A DNA stretch of 46,868 nucleotides, taken from Magnetococcales bacterium (GTDB lineage Bacteria > Pseudomonadota > Magnetococcia > Magnetococcales > Magnetaquicoccaceae). Position numbers and translations under genes: made by a program. Positions 17,505 through 26,289 of the stretch are shown piece after piece. Position 1 is the stretch's first letter; each line of letters starts with the position of its first letter. The notes below the pieces were generated by a model, which saw only the letters and a list, made by a program, of their open reading frames with translations, was not told the origin of the DNA and made no database searches. The stretch lies in assembly GCA_002753095.1 (NCBI GenBank), contig PDZU01000020.1, positions 1 to 46,868 of the forward strand, written 5' to 3'.

Positions 17505-18230
17505 CTATTTTTCTTGCGGTAGCGTGGCGGCGTAACGCAGAATATCCACCGAAATTTGCGTATCCAGCGCCCGCAAGGCAGGCATTTTTGAATCGGGTTC
17601 CCCGTTCAAAATTTTGTGCAAGGTTTCCCACGGATTGTCTGCGGCCACCTTGCCAAGGGGCGGCATTTTCGGCTCCGCACGCCCATCCTTGCCATGACAA
17701 TTGGCACAGATCGTGTTGAAATAAGCCTCCCCCTTATCCCGGTTGCCTTTTGCCTGTTTGCTGCTCCGATCAATCCACTGCTCCATGTCAACCTGCCCAC
17801 GGGTCACAAACAGAGCCAACTGCTGCAGTTGCGCATCGCTCATTTTGTCACCGTACTGGTGTTGCTCATTTTTGAGAATGTTCACCACCTCGGTGCCATC
17901 ACCCTGCCACAATCGGTTAATCCCTACAATCCCGGTTGCATGCTTCCCGGTGGCATAGGCGCCTGTTTTGCCCAGATAGTCCCAACCATGACACTCCTTG
18001 CAACGCCACGTATCCTTTGGCTTATCCGCATACCCCCCCGACGACGGATAGGCGGGGTGCATTGTGGTCGGAGGCGATGCATCTATGACCTCATACCATT
18101 TGTCGTACAACCGCCCTCCCTGGGCCATTGCCGAGATCTCCTCTGCGGCGCACGTTGCCGCCGCCGACAAAAACAAGCCACTGCTGAGTGCCACAACAAA
18201 AACATGACGATATAATTTATTTTGTCTCAT
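17505..18230 (-). CDS. Periplasmic dihaem cytochrome c
   Basis: A 241-residue protein. The signal peptide runs to about residue 29 (hydrophobic FVVALSSGLFLSAAATCAA, cleaved before EE). Two c-type haem sites follow: CKECH at 77-81 and CANCH at 175-179, the second in a class I cytochrome c domain with an EPKMPPLGK-type Met ligand region. It is probably a periplasmic electron carrier or a subunit of a dehydrogenase; the partner is not visible. ATG 18230 has AGGA 8-9 nt upstream. It is transcribed convergently to the helicase gene and divergently from the PAS kinase. Confidence 0.85.
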   Translation of the reverse strand: MRQNKLYRHVFVVALSSGLFLSAAATCAAEEISAMAQGGRLYDKWYEVIDASPPTTMHPAYPSSGGYADKPKDTWRCKECHGWDYLGKTGAYATGKHATGIVGINRLWQGDGTEVVNILKNEQHQYGDKMSDAQLQQLALFVTRGQVDMEQWIDRSSKQAKGNRDKGEAYFNTICANCHGKDGRAEPKMPPLGKVAADNPWETLHKILNGEPDSKMPALRALDTQISVDILRYAATLPQEK

Positions 18231-18591
18231 CTTACATCCTGTCTAAGAAGCAAGTCCATATCATCATCAATGGGGAAAAAAGGATGCGACATCATCCAGG
18301 TGGACCCCTGCACAATAATGAACAAACGGCCTCAAGACTACCAACAATCCTGCCAAATCTCAACAGGAATTGCTGCCATGGACCGGGTGAAACTGGATAA
18401 AGCGCACCATACAAACAAGGGTTCCACCCTTGCAACCCGCAAGAATGCGATTACCCTGACCCGTCCACGCTCAAGTGGGGTGATACCCTTCCGACACGTT
18501 GTTCCATCCTTGCCATCGCCGCACGGCCAGACTATCCTTAAGAGGCATTTGGTATCGGCCCAATCCGCCTCCCCGCACGGAGACATGCGCC
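18231..18591. other. Intergenic region between divergent cytochrome and PAS kinase genes
   Basis: This 361-nt stretch must hold both promoters. I found no convincing -35/-10 pair, strong palindrome, repeat copy or small gene with a ribosome site. The kinase frame is open further upstream (to about 18499), but the ATG at 18592 gives the first PAS-like residues. Confidence 0.4.
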
Positions 18592-20067
18592 ATGTTCACC
18601 CCTGAAAAGCTCTCCCGTTGGGTTGTCGAATCAGCACCGTGCGGGATTGTCGTGGTCGACGAAGAGGGTTGCGTCCGCGTTTGCAACCAGGCCGCCGCGC
18701 AACTCTTCGCCATCCAACCCGAACAAATCCTTGGGCAACCCATCCATACCTTTATCCCGCCGGAACTGCATGCCATCTCCAGCGATGTCTTGAAATGCTG
18801 CCTCCATAACGGTCAATTCCAAATCTTTGGGCAGCGCCCCTTCGTCATCGAGGCCCTGCGCCAGGACGGTTCCCACTTTCCGGCCCAAATCGCCATCAAT
18901 CAACTGCAGTACCAGAACCACTCCCTGTTCGTCGCCACCGTTGTTGATGTCACCGAAGAAAAAAATCTCCTCGACGAAATTATCCGTGTCGAAAAATCGA
19001 TCATCGATAACGCGCCTTTCGGCATCATCGTCACCGATGAACAGGCCCATATCACCCACTTCAATATCGCCGCCGAAAAAATCTTCCACGGTCTGCGCTC
19101 CGTTACCATCGGGCGCGCCATCCGCCAACTGATCCCCTCCCTGACTCTCCCCTTGGCCAACGAAACACCTCCAGACACCCTGGAGTCGGAGGCCCTGCGT
19201 CTGGATGGTACCTCCTTCCCCGTCCGTCTCGCCGTCAATCGGCTCATCCTCGGCGGTAAAATCTCCTTCATTCTCATGATTGCCGACATCACCGAAGAAA
19301 AAAGACTCTACAACGAATTGGTCCAGTCGGAAAAAATGGCTGGACTTGGCAGCATGGTTGCCGGGGTCGCCCACGAAATCAATACCCCCGTCGGCATCGG
19401 AGTCACCGCCGCTTCCGAACTCGATGATCGTCTGCTGCAGTTTCGCCAACTCCTTGACAACGAAGGCATCTCCGAAGAGGAACTGCGCAATTTTCTCGAC
19501 TCCAGCCAGCGCCTGACCACCCTGATCCGCAACAACCTGAACCGTGCCGCCGATCTTGTGCGCAGTTTCAAGGCGGTCGCCGTCGATCAGTCCAGCGAAC
19601 AGTGGCGCACCATTCCCCTCCGTGAGTATCTGAACGCCACCATTTTGACCCTGCAGCATCCCCTGAGGCACAGCAAAATCACCATCACCCTCTCCTGTCC
19701 AGAGGATTTGCGCATACGCACCCATGCCGGTGCCTGGTCGCAAATTCTTCTTAACCTGATCAACAACTCCCTGATTCACGCCTTTGATCCGCAACAACCC
19801 GGAGCCATCCATATCGACTGTGTGCAGAACGATGCCATCCTGACCTTTTTCTACCGTGACGACGGCAAAGGCATGGACCATCTGACTTTGCATCGTTTGT
19901 ACGAACCCTTCTTTACCACCCGACGCGATCTTGGCGGCAGCGGTCTGGGGATGCACATTGTGTATAACCTAGTGACCCAGACTTTGAACGGTTCTCTCTC
20001 CTCTTACAGTGCGCCACAAAAAGGTTTTTCGCTGCGGATCAAAATCCCCGTCCAGTGCGTAACATAG
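18592..20067 (+). CDS. PAS-PAS sensor histidine kinase
   Basis: A 491-residue cytoplasmic kinase. Two PAS domains are visible (about 10-125, starting VVESAPCGIVVVDEEG, and 130-235, starting SIIDNAPFGIIVTDEQ). A dimerisation/phosphoacceptor helix follows with AHEINTPVG, where His261 is the likely phosphorylated residue, and a HATPase domain with LNLINNS, DDGKGM and GGSGLGMHIV. No membrane segment is seen. Its second PAS plus kinase core is clearly paralogous to the end of the hybrid kinase at 23177-26263, with long identical stretches such as GVAHEINTPVGIGVTAASEL. It heads a same-strand signalling block, separated from the next gene by a structured repeat. Confidence 0.85.
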   Translation: MFTPEKLSRWVVESAPCGIVVVDEEGCVRVCNQAAAQLFAIQPEQILGQPIHTFIPPELHAISSDVLKCCLHNGQFQIFGQRPFVIEALRQDGSHFPAQIAINQLQYQNHSLFVATVVDVTEEKNLLDEIIRVEKSIIDNAPFGIIVTDEQAHITHFNIAAEKIFHGLRSVTIGRAIRQLIPSLTLPLANETPPDTLESEALRLDGTSFPVRLAVNRLILGGKISFILMIADITEEKRLYNELVQSEKMAGLGSMVAGVAHEINTPVGIGVTAASELDDRLLQFRQLLDNEGISEEELRNFLDSSQRLTTLIRNNLNRAADLVRSFKAVAVDQSSEQWRTIPLREYLNATILTLQHPLRHSKITITLSCPEDLRIRTHAGAWSQILLNLINNSLIHAFDPQQPGAIHIDCVQNDAILTFFYRDDGKGMDHLTLHRLYEPFFTTRRDLGGSGLGMHIVYNLVTQTLNGSLSSYSAPQKGFSLRIKIPVQCVT

Positions 20068-20094
20068 AGGAATAAAAAGAAAAAACACAATTGC

Positions 20095-20420
20095 GGGGTG
20101 CAGGGGCGATCATCGCCCCTGCTGGGTGCAGGGCAAAGCCCTGCTTGCAATGGCGCGCTTTTAACGAAGCAGATTTGCGCAGCAAATCTGTACCGCGCGC
20201 CCAAATTGCGGAGGGCAAAACCCATTGGGAGGGTGTTTGCATTGGCGCATAAAAACGCGCCAATGCAAACACCTTGCGTCAATTAGGCGCGCTGCGCCGA
20301 TGCAAAAAGCGCATCGGCTTATCGTGAAAAGCGCGCCAAAGACAAAAGATTAAAAGATTAAAAACAAAATCCCAGGGCTTCGCCCTGGACCCACCAGGGA
20401 GCCAACTCCCTGGACCCGCA
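20095..20420 (+). repeat. Structured dispersed repeat, copy 2 (compound, many hairpins)
   Basis: It fills most of the gap between the PAS kinase (ends 20067) and the receiver gene (20538). Hairpins in order: H1 20101-20121; H2 20128-20144 (GCAGGGC/GCCCTGC); H3 outer GGCGCGC 20152-20158 with GCGCGCC 20195-20201, enclosing CAGATTTGC 20170-20178 and GCAAATCTG 20182-20190; a 17-bp stem 20232-20273 (GGTGTTTGCATTGGCGC arm, loop ATAAAAAC); then GCCGATGC/GCATCGGC near 20299-20321; and CCAGGGC/GCCCTGG and CCAGGGAG-type stems to about 20420. Arm sequences differ from copies 1 and 5 but pairing is retained. Confidence 0.85.
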
Positions 20421-20537
20421 ATTGTTTCGCGATCCCAGGATCTCACCCCGATTCCAATTGAAATCAATCCCCCCTCTGTGCCATACTCAAGGTCGGGCGA
20501 AAGGGAAATTCACCCGTACACTTCAGGGGGAGTGCCA

Positions 20538-21071
20538 ATGTCTTTGATCCTGGTCGTAGACGATAACGAAACCGAAATCCGCCGACCCATCGTCCGGCAA
20601 CTGGGGCGCGTATTCGGCGCCGAACGCATCATCGAGGCCGGTAACGGCCAGGAAGCCCTCGACCTCCTCGGCCAATACCCGGATCGCATCGCAGTCATCA
20701 TCCTCGATGTCATGATGCCCGTCAAAGACGGCATCGAAACCTGCCAAATCATCCGCGAACATCCCGATTGGAGCGCCATCCATATCGTCATGCTCACCGG
20801 TCGCGACGGCGGCCTGCCCGAAGGACTCGACGTGGGCGCCGATATCTACCTCCATAAACCAGTTCCCATCGATGACCTGGTCGCCATCGTCCGCCACGGC
20901 CTGCGCCAATACCGCAAAGAACTCTCCCACTGCGACAAGGAGGCCGACCTGTCAGAAAAATTGCGCTTCGCCGAACAAGAACGGCAACGGCTGCAATCTA
21001 CCAATACCTCCTACGTGGAAGTTCCTATCTCAGGCGGCGGCAATAGCGCCTCCTGGGTCGATCTGGTCTAA
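20538..21071 (+). CDS. Single-domain response regulator with C-terminal helical tail
   Basis: A 177-residue protein. The receiver domain (1 to about 125) has the acidic pair Asp8-Asp9, phosphoacceptor Asp57 in VIILDVMMP, Thr in MLTGRDG and Lys in YLHKPVP. The tail (about 130-177) is charged and predicted helical, with no DNA-binding or enzyme domain. It is likely a phosphotransfer partner of the kinases around it. CAGGGGGA lies 7 nt upstream of ATG 20538. The stop (21069-21071) is one base before the PilZ gene start. Confidence 0.85.
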   Translation: MSLILVVDDNETEIRRPIVRQLGRVFGAERIIEAGNGQEALDLLGQYPDRIAVIILDVMMPVKDGIETCQIIREHPDWSAIHIVMLTGRDGGLPEGLDVGADIYLHKPVPIDDLVAIVRHGLRQYRKELSHCDKEADLSEKLRFAEQERQRLQSTNTSYVEVPISGGGNSASWVDLV

Positions 21072-21072
21072 A

Positions 21073-21432
21073 ATGAAAGAGACTGAAGCCATGATCCACG
21101 ATCGCCGCACCGCTACCCGTACCCCTTGGCACAACCGTGTCACCCTGCACTTCGCCAACGGATCGATCCATAACGTGCCCGTCCTGGATCTCAGCCTCTC
21201 CGGGTTGCGCCTGCAACTGCATGCCCTGGCCTCCTATCCCATCAACCCCCACTCCCTGCAGCAGGTCAACTTCACCAGCGACGATGACAGTACCCCCTCT
21301 CTCCCAGAACTCCCGTGTCGCTTCGTCTGGGCCAGCCCCGACGAACTGGCCCTGCAATTTCTTTTCAGCAACCCGGAGAGCCAACAACGCCTCTCCCAAT
21401 TCGTCGACCTCCTCGACGATACTCTCCCGTGA
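21073..21432 (+). CDS. PilZ-domain protein, putative c-di-GMP receptor
   Basis: A protein of about 119 residues. It shows the PilZ pattern: RRTATRTPW near the start (RxxxR) and DLSLSGLRLQ (D/NxSxxG), the two c-di-GMP-binding motifs, followed by a beta-barrel ending in a helix (SQRLSQFVDLLDD). It probably links c-di-GMP to the surrounding phosphorelay proteins. ATG 21073 is taken because it follows the receiver stop by one base; ATG 21091 (MIHDRRTATRT) is an equally possible start. No strong ribosome site is seen for either, in line with coupling to the upstream gene. Confidence 0.8.
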   Translation: MKETEAMIHDRRTATRTPWHNRVTLHFANGSIHNVPVLDLSLSGLRLQLHALASYPINPHSLQQVNFTSDDDSTPSLPELPCRFVWASPDELALQFLFSNPESQQRLSQFVDLLDDTLP

Positions 21433-21447
21433 GCCCAGGTGTGACCC

Positions 21448-22803
21448 ATGACCGAAGCAACCCCAGAATCCGGCAAAAAATTACTCCTCTTCAAGAAAAA
21501 AGAGAGCCCGGCCCCACCAACGGATCCCTGCCCCGGTCTGCCCTGGAAACTCCTGGTCGTCGATGACGATGAGCAGATCCATATGCTCACCCGCGAAGTC
21601 TTGGCCGGCTTCCACTTCGAAGGCAGACCTATACAACTGATTTTTGCCTCCTCCGGTCACGAAGCCAAACAAATCCTCCTGACCCATCAGGAAATTGCCG
21701 TCATCCTGCTCGATGTGGTCATGGAAAGCAGTCATGCCGGATTGGAGGTGGTGCGCTTCATCCGCGATGATCTCAACAACCACCTGGTGCAAATTCTCCT
21801 GCGCACCGGTCAGGCCGGTCAGTTCCCGGAAGAGTCGGTCTTTGAACAGCACGATATCAATAACTTTCTTGAAAAAGCCGACCTCACCAGCCGCCGCCTG
21901 AAAACCGCCCTCAAAGCCGGCCTGCGCAGCTACCGCGACATCGCCGAACTGGATAAAATCCGCAAGCTGGAAAGCGAACTGCGCACCGCCGCCGATACCG
22001 CCAATCGCGCCAAAAGCAATTTTCTCAACATGGTCAGCCATGAACTGCGTACCCCCCTGCAGGGCACCAAAGGCCCCTTCGAAGAGTTCAAAAGTCAGTT
22101 TCACCTCTTCACCGGTATGAAAAAACTGGCCAACCATATCGACAGCCTGCCCGATGCCCAACTGCGCGAACGCTTCCACGCCGACCTGCGCGAGGTCCAT
22201 AAGGAGGTGGTGGAAATCGCCTCGCAAGGGCTGCAATCGGTGGAACATCTGCTCAGCCTCATCGAGGATATTCTCGACTTTGCCCGCATCGAAGCCGGCA
22301 AAATGACCCTCATCCCCATCCCCTGCCCCGTGCGTCCCCTGGTCGAAGATGTGTTCGCCATCATCCAACCCTTGGCCGCCCAAAAACAACTGACCCTCAC
22401 CCTCCAGACCGAAAGTGACTGGGTCGTGCAGGCCGATGCCAAACGCTTCAAACAAATCTTGCTCAATCTGCTCGGCAACGCCATCAAGTTTACCGAAAAA
22501 GGGTCGGTGACCCTGCGCGTGCAACCCCAGGAAAACATGGCCCTCTTCGAGGTGATCGACAGCGGCTGCGGCATTCCCGCCGACAAGCTGGAAGCCATCT
22601 TTCACCTCTTCGAACAGGTCGATAACTCCCTGACCCGCCGCGCCAGCGGTACCGGCCTGGGTCTGCCCATCACCCGCGAACTGGTCCATAAACAAGGTGG
22701 TACCATGCGCGTGCACAGCACACCAGGACAAGGCAGCCACTTTTTCTTTACTCTGCCCCTGGCCAGCCAGGAAAACCTCCTCAATCTGGAAACATCGGCA
22801 TGA
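21448..22803 (+). CDS. Receiver-histidine kinase fusion
   Basis: A 451-residue protein. An N-terminal receiver (about 35-165; VVDDDEQIH, phosphoacceptor Asp89 in VILLDVVME) precedes a helical linker and a kinase core. The core has His198 in MVSHELRTPLQG, LNLLGNAIKFTEKG, DSGCGIPADKL and GTGLGLPITREL. The dimerisation helix carries an insertion of about 40 residues (KGPFEEFKSQFHLF to LREVHKEV) between the H-box helix and the second helix. Without membrane segments it is cytosolic and probably receives signal through its receiver. The stop overlaps the next gene start (ATGA at 22800-22803). Confidence 0.85.
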   Translation: MTEATPESGKKLLLFKKKESPAPPTDPCPGLPWKLLVVDDDEQIHMLTREVLAGFHFEGRPIQLIFASSGHEAKQILLTHQEIAVILLDVVMESSHAGLEVVRFIRDDLNNHLVQILLRTGQAGQFPEESVFEQHDINNFLEKADLTSRRLKTALKAGLRSYRDIAELDKIRKLESELRTAADTANRAKSNFLNMVSHELRTPLQGTKGPFEEFKSQFHLFTGMKKLANHIDSLPDAQLRERFHADLREVHKEVVEIASQGLQSVEHLLSLIEDILDFARIEAGKMTLIPIPCPVRPLVEDVFAIIQPLAAQKQLTLTLQTESDWVVQADAKRFKQILLNLLGNAIKFTEKGSVTLRVQPQENMALFEVIDSGCGIPADKLEAIFHLFEQVDNSLTRRASGTGLGLPITRELVHKQGGTMRVHSTPGQGSHFFFTLPLASQENLLNLETSA

Positions 22804-23180
22804 AACAGCTTCTGATCATCGATGACGACGCGGTCATCCGCCAATCCCTGGCCCGCGTCCTGGAGCGCAGCGGCTATCAGGTGCATACCGCCAGCAGCGG
22901 TCACCAGGGGCTGCGCATCTGTGAAGAGTACGCCATCGATCTGGTCGTCACCGACATCTTTATGCCCGACAGCGACGGCTTCGAGGTGATCATGAACCTC
23001 AAACAGAGTCACCCGCGCATCAAATTGATTACCATGTCCGGCGGCACCCGCAACAGTTCCGATAGCGCCTTCTACCTGGAAACCGCCACGGACTTCGGCG
23101 CCGACCATGTCCTGAAAAAACCCTTCGCCCACGACGAAATTCTTGTCGCCGTCGCCGCCCTGCTGAGCCATACCCCATGA
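22800..23180 (+). CDS. Single-domain response regulator (CheY-like)
   Basis: A 126-residue stand-alone receiver: IIDDDAV with acidic residues at 8-10, phosphoacceptor Asp52 in VVTDIFMPDSDG, Ser in TMSGGTRN and Lys in VLKKPFAHDE. It has no output domain. ATG 22800 overlaps the stop of the upstream kinase gene by 4 nt and its own stop overlaps the next gene start (23177), so the three genes are coupled; the receiver is likely a phosphorelay partner of the flanking kinases. Confidence 0.88.
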   Translation: MKQLLIIDDDAVIRQSLARVLERSGYQVHTASSGHQGLRICEEYAIDLVVTDIFMPDSDGFEVIMNLKQSHPRIKLITMSGGTRNSSDSAFYLETATDFGADHVLKKPFAHDEILVAVAALLSHTP

Positions 23181-25720
23181 TCCCCAAGCCCCCATGGCTT
23201 ATCACCCACCTGCTGCTGCCCCTGCTCTTCGTGGTCGTGGGCGCTCTGCTGCGTTATTGGCCCCTGCACGGGCTGGGTACCCGTCTGCCCTGCATCACCT
23301 TCTATCCCCTGATCATGGTCGCGGGCGTCCTGGGCGGTTTCATCCCTGCCCTCATCACCACCCTCGGCAGCGCCCTGCTGGTCCTCTTCTGGTCCCCCGA
23401 TACCACCCCCCTCATCAATGATCCCGGCGACTGGATCGGCTGGGGCGCCTTCCTCTTCAACGGCCTCTTCATGTCCCTGTTGAGCGAAGTGATCCAACGC
23501 ACCCAACAACACGCCCTGCACGCCAAAGAGGAGGCCGAAACCGCCAACCAAGCCAAATCCACCTTCCTGGCCAACATGAGCCACGAACTGCGCACCCCCC
23601 TCAACGCCATCCTGGGCTATACCCGCCTGCTGCAACGCTCCACCACCCTGCCGGAAAACCATCGCAAAGAGGTCGCTATCATCGCCAACAGTGCCGGGCA
23701 TCTGCTGCAGTTGATCAATAATGTCCTCGACATCTCCAAGATGGAGGCCGAACGTTTGCTCATCGAAACAACTCAAGTGGATTTGCACCAGCTTTTGCAG
23801 GAGATGCAGTCTCTCATGGGCGTGCCCGCCAAGGAAAAAGGGCTGCGCTTTCGCCTGCAGCAAAGCGCCAATTTACCCCGAACCATCCTGGGCGATGGCG
23901 CCCGTCTGCGACAGATTCTCCTCAATCTGATCGCCAACGCCATCAAGTTTACCAGCAAAGGCCACGTCACCCTGCTGGCCACCCTACTGGCCAACCCGCA
24001 AAACAGTGCCAGTATTCTCTGCTTTGAGGTCAGCGATAGCGGTCCTGGTATCGCCCCCCAGGATCAGCAACGCATCTTTCTGCCTTTCGAACAGGCCAAT
24101 AACCAGAACGATGCACAACAACGCGGCACCGGACTGGGGTTGGCCATCTGTCGGCAACTGTTGGACCACATGGGGGGGACCATTCAGGTAGAAAGCCGTC
24201 TGGGTCATGGCGCCTGTTTCCGTGTCCACATCCCTGTGCGGATGCCCGCAGGGAACGCGCTGCCCAACCAGACCCACGGCCCGACCAGCCAAATCCGTCT
24301 GGCCGACGATCAACCCGAATATCGCCTGCTCATCGCCGAAGATCAGCCGGAAAATCGCCTGTTGCTGCAACGGGTGCTCAACGATGCCGGTTTTGTGGTG
24401 CGCTGCGTTGAAGAGGGTGCCGCCGCCGTGCAGATGGCCAACACCTGGCACCCCCATCTGATTTGGATGGATATTCGCATGCCAGTCATGGATGGGCTGC
24501 AGGCTACCCAACAGATCAAGGCGCTGCCGCACGGTCAGGAGATCATCATTATCGCCCTGACCGCGCACGCCCTGGAGGAGGAACGCCAGGAGATTCTGCA
24601 ATCCGGCTGCGACGATCTGATCCGCAAACCCTGGCATGAGACAGAAATTTTTGCCGCCATGGCGCGCCATCTGCACCTGCGCTACCACAACCCGGAAGCG
24701 TCCAGCCCGGAACCAGAAACAACCGTCCTCGTAGAACCCGTACCCCACCTGCAACCCGGTTGTGAATATCTGCTCGCCGTCGATGACCACCCGGACAATC
24801 TGCAACTGCTGGCCACCATTTTGGCCGAAAGCGGTTTTACCGTCCATACCGCCACCTCTGCGGCCCAAGCTTGGGGTTATATGCGCCAGCAACTGCCCCT
24901 GCTGCTGCTGCTCGACCTCAACCTGCCCGATCAGAATGGCATTCAAGTCTGCAAACAGCTCAAAAACGATCCGGCCAGCAAAGAGATGCCGGTCATCTTC
25001 ATCAGTGGTATGACCGCAACCTCGGCCATCGCCGCCGCCCTGCAGGCCGGGGGGGCCGACTATATCATCAAACCTTTCGAGTCTGCCGAAGTGCTGGCCC
25101 GCGTCAACAACCATCTGCAGCAAAACCGTCTGCGCCGCCAGTTGCTACTCTACGCCGAAGAGTTGATCAATACCAATCAGGAACTCAACTCCCTCATCGA
25201 ACAGGCACCCTTTGGCATTCTCGTTGCCGGCAATGATGATACCATCCTGCTCTGCAACGCCGAAGCCGAACAGATCTTTCAGATCTCGCGCAGCACAGTG
25301 ATCCAGCGCTCGCTCACCTGTCTGATACCCGGCGGTCTGCCGCCACGCCTGCCCGGCTTTGAGGCAACCCAACACCGCGAAGCGCAAGGAATCCGTCCCG
25401 GCGCAGTGACCTTTCCCATCCGCTTGGCCGTCAAGCCCATCGTCCTGGAAGGACAAGCCGCCCGTCTGGCGATGATCGCCGACCTGAGCGAAGAAAAACG
25501 GCTCTACGCCGAATTGGTACAGTCGGAAAAAATGGCCGGACTCGGCAACATGGTGGCCGGCGTAGCCCACGAAATCAATACCCCGGTCGGTATCGGCGTC
25601 ACCGCCGCCTCGGAGTTGGAAGAGCGTATCCAAGCCTTCAACACCCTGCTGCAACAGGAAGGAATCTCCGAAGAGGAGTTGCAAGGCTTTATCCGCTCCA
25701 GCAACCGCTTGCACAACTGA
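23177..25720 (+). CDS. Hybrid sensor kinase, prematurely ended in the second kinase core
   Basis: An 847-residue protein. About four N-terminal membrane helices (LLLPLLFVVVGALLRYW to FLFNGLFMSLL) resemble the KdpD-type DUF4118 sensor. A complete kinase core follows (His136 in MSHELRTPLNA; GTGLGLAICRQL), then two receivers (Asp432 in IWMDIRMPVMDG; Asp580 in LLLDLNLPDQNG), a PAS-like segment (about 670-770) and the start of a second kinase core (His798 in VAHEINTPVG). A TGA at 25718-25720 ends the frame within the second phosphoacceptor region. The missing ATPase domain is encoded just downstream in the same frame. The first kinase and receivers are intact, so the product may still act. It is followed by a pseudogene-like remnant. 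Confidence 0.82.
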   Translation: MIPKPPWLITHLLLPLLFVVVGALLRYWPLHGLGTRLPCITFYPLIMVAGVLGGFIPALITTLGSALLVLFWSPDTTPLINDPGDWIGWGAFLFNGLFMSLLSEVIQRTQQHALHAKEEAETANQAKSTFLANMSHELRTPLNAILGYTRLLQRSTTLPENHRKEVAIIANSAGHLLQLINNVLDISKMEAERLLIETTQVDLHQLLQEMQSLMGVPAKEKGLRFRLQQSANLPRTILGDGARLRQILLNLIANAIKFTSKGHVTLLATLLANPQNSASILCFEVSDSGPGIAPQDQQRIFLPFEQANNQNDAQQRGTGLGLAICRQLLDHMGGTIQVESRLGHGACFRVHIPVRMPAGNALPNQTHGPTSQIRLADDQPEYRLLIAEDQPENRLLLQRVLNDAGFVVRCVEEGAAAVQMANTWHPHLIWMDIRMPVMDGLQATQQIKALPHGQEIIIIALTAHALEEERQEILQSGCDDLIRKPWHETEIFAAMARHLHLRYHNPEASSPEPETTVLVEPVPHLQPGCEYLLAVDDHPDNLQLLATILAESGFTVHTATSAAQAWGYMRQQLPLLLLLDLNLPDQNGIQVCKQLKNDPASKEMPVIFISGMTATSAIAAALQAGGADYIIKPFESAEVLARVNNHLQQNRLRRQLLLYAEELINTNQELNSLIEQAPFGILVAGNDDTILLCNAEAEQIFQISRSTVIQRSLTCLIPGGLPPRLPGFEATQHREAQGIRPGAVTFPIRLAVKPIVLEGQAARLAMIADLSEEKRLYAELVQSEKMAGLGNMVAGVAHEINTPVGIGVTAASELEERIQAFNTLLQQEGISEEELQGFIRSSNRLHN

Positions 25721-26263
25721 TTCGCTTCAATCTGGAGGCGGGCCGCCGACCTCGTGCGCAGCTTCAAGGCGGTAGCCGTCGATCAATCCAGCGGCGAACA
25801 GCGTACCATCCCCCTGCGGCAATACGTCGAGTCGGTGGTATTGGCCATGCATCATGAACTGCGCCATACCAAACTCACCGTCACCGTCCTCTGCCCCGAT
25901 GACCTGCGTATTCGCAGCTATCCCGGCGCCTTTTCGCAAATCGTCATCAACCTGATCAACAACTCCCGCATCCACGCCTTCGAGCCCGAACAACCCGGTC
26001 AGGTGATCCTGGAGTTTTCCACACCCGATGAACGGCTGCATTTTTGCTATCGCGACAACGGCAAGGGCATGGATGAAAGCTGTCGGCACCGCCTCTTTGA
26101 ACCCTTCTTCACCACCCGGCGCGATTTGGGTGGCAGCGGTTTGGGCATGGCCATCGTCTATAATCTGGTCACCCAAACCTTGGGCGGCACCATCTCTTGT
26201 CAGAGCACACCCGGTTGTGGCATTGTGCTCACCATGGATTTTCCCCTCAATCGTCAACCCTAA
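25721..26263 (+). pseudogene. Detached HATPase domain of the upstream hybrid kinase
   Basis: This is in the same reading frame as the kinase ending at 25720. It encodes RRAADLVRSFKAVAVDQSS, then a full HATPase module with LINLINNSRIHAF, DNGKGM and GGSGLGMAIVYNLV, closely matching the end of the PAS kinase at 18592-20067. Comparison with that paralogue (RLTTLIRNNLNRAADLV) shows the LIRFNLE block is present but in another frame. About one base was lost near 25713 and one G gained near 25736, so the frame recovers after roughly 10 codons but a TGA is created. No ribosome site is evident for the GTG at 25754. It could be a true lesion or a sequencing/assembly error. Confidence 0.75.
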
Positions 26264-26289
26264 AGCCGCCACCCACCAGGATCCCCGCC

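Noticed and set aside
18231..18591. tRNA or small RNA gene in the cytochrome-kinase gap
   Set aside because: No cloverleaf, CCA end or strong hairpin was found by eye.
25718..25720. TGA in the hybrid kinase as a selenocysteine codon
   Set aside because: The surrounding sequence shows compensating frame errors relative to a paralogue, and no SECIS-like element or selenoprotein family is expected there.
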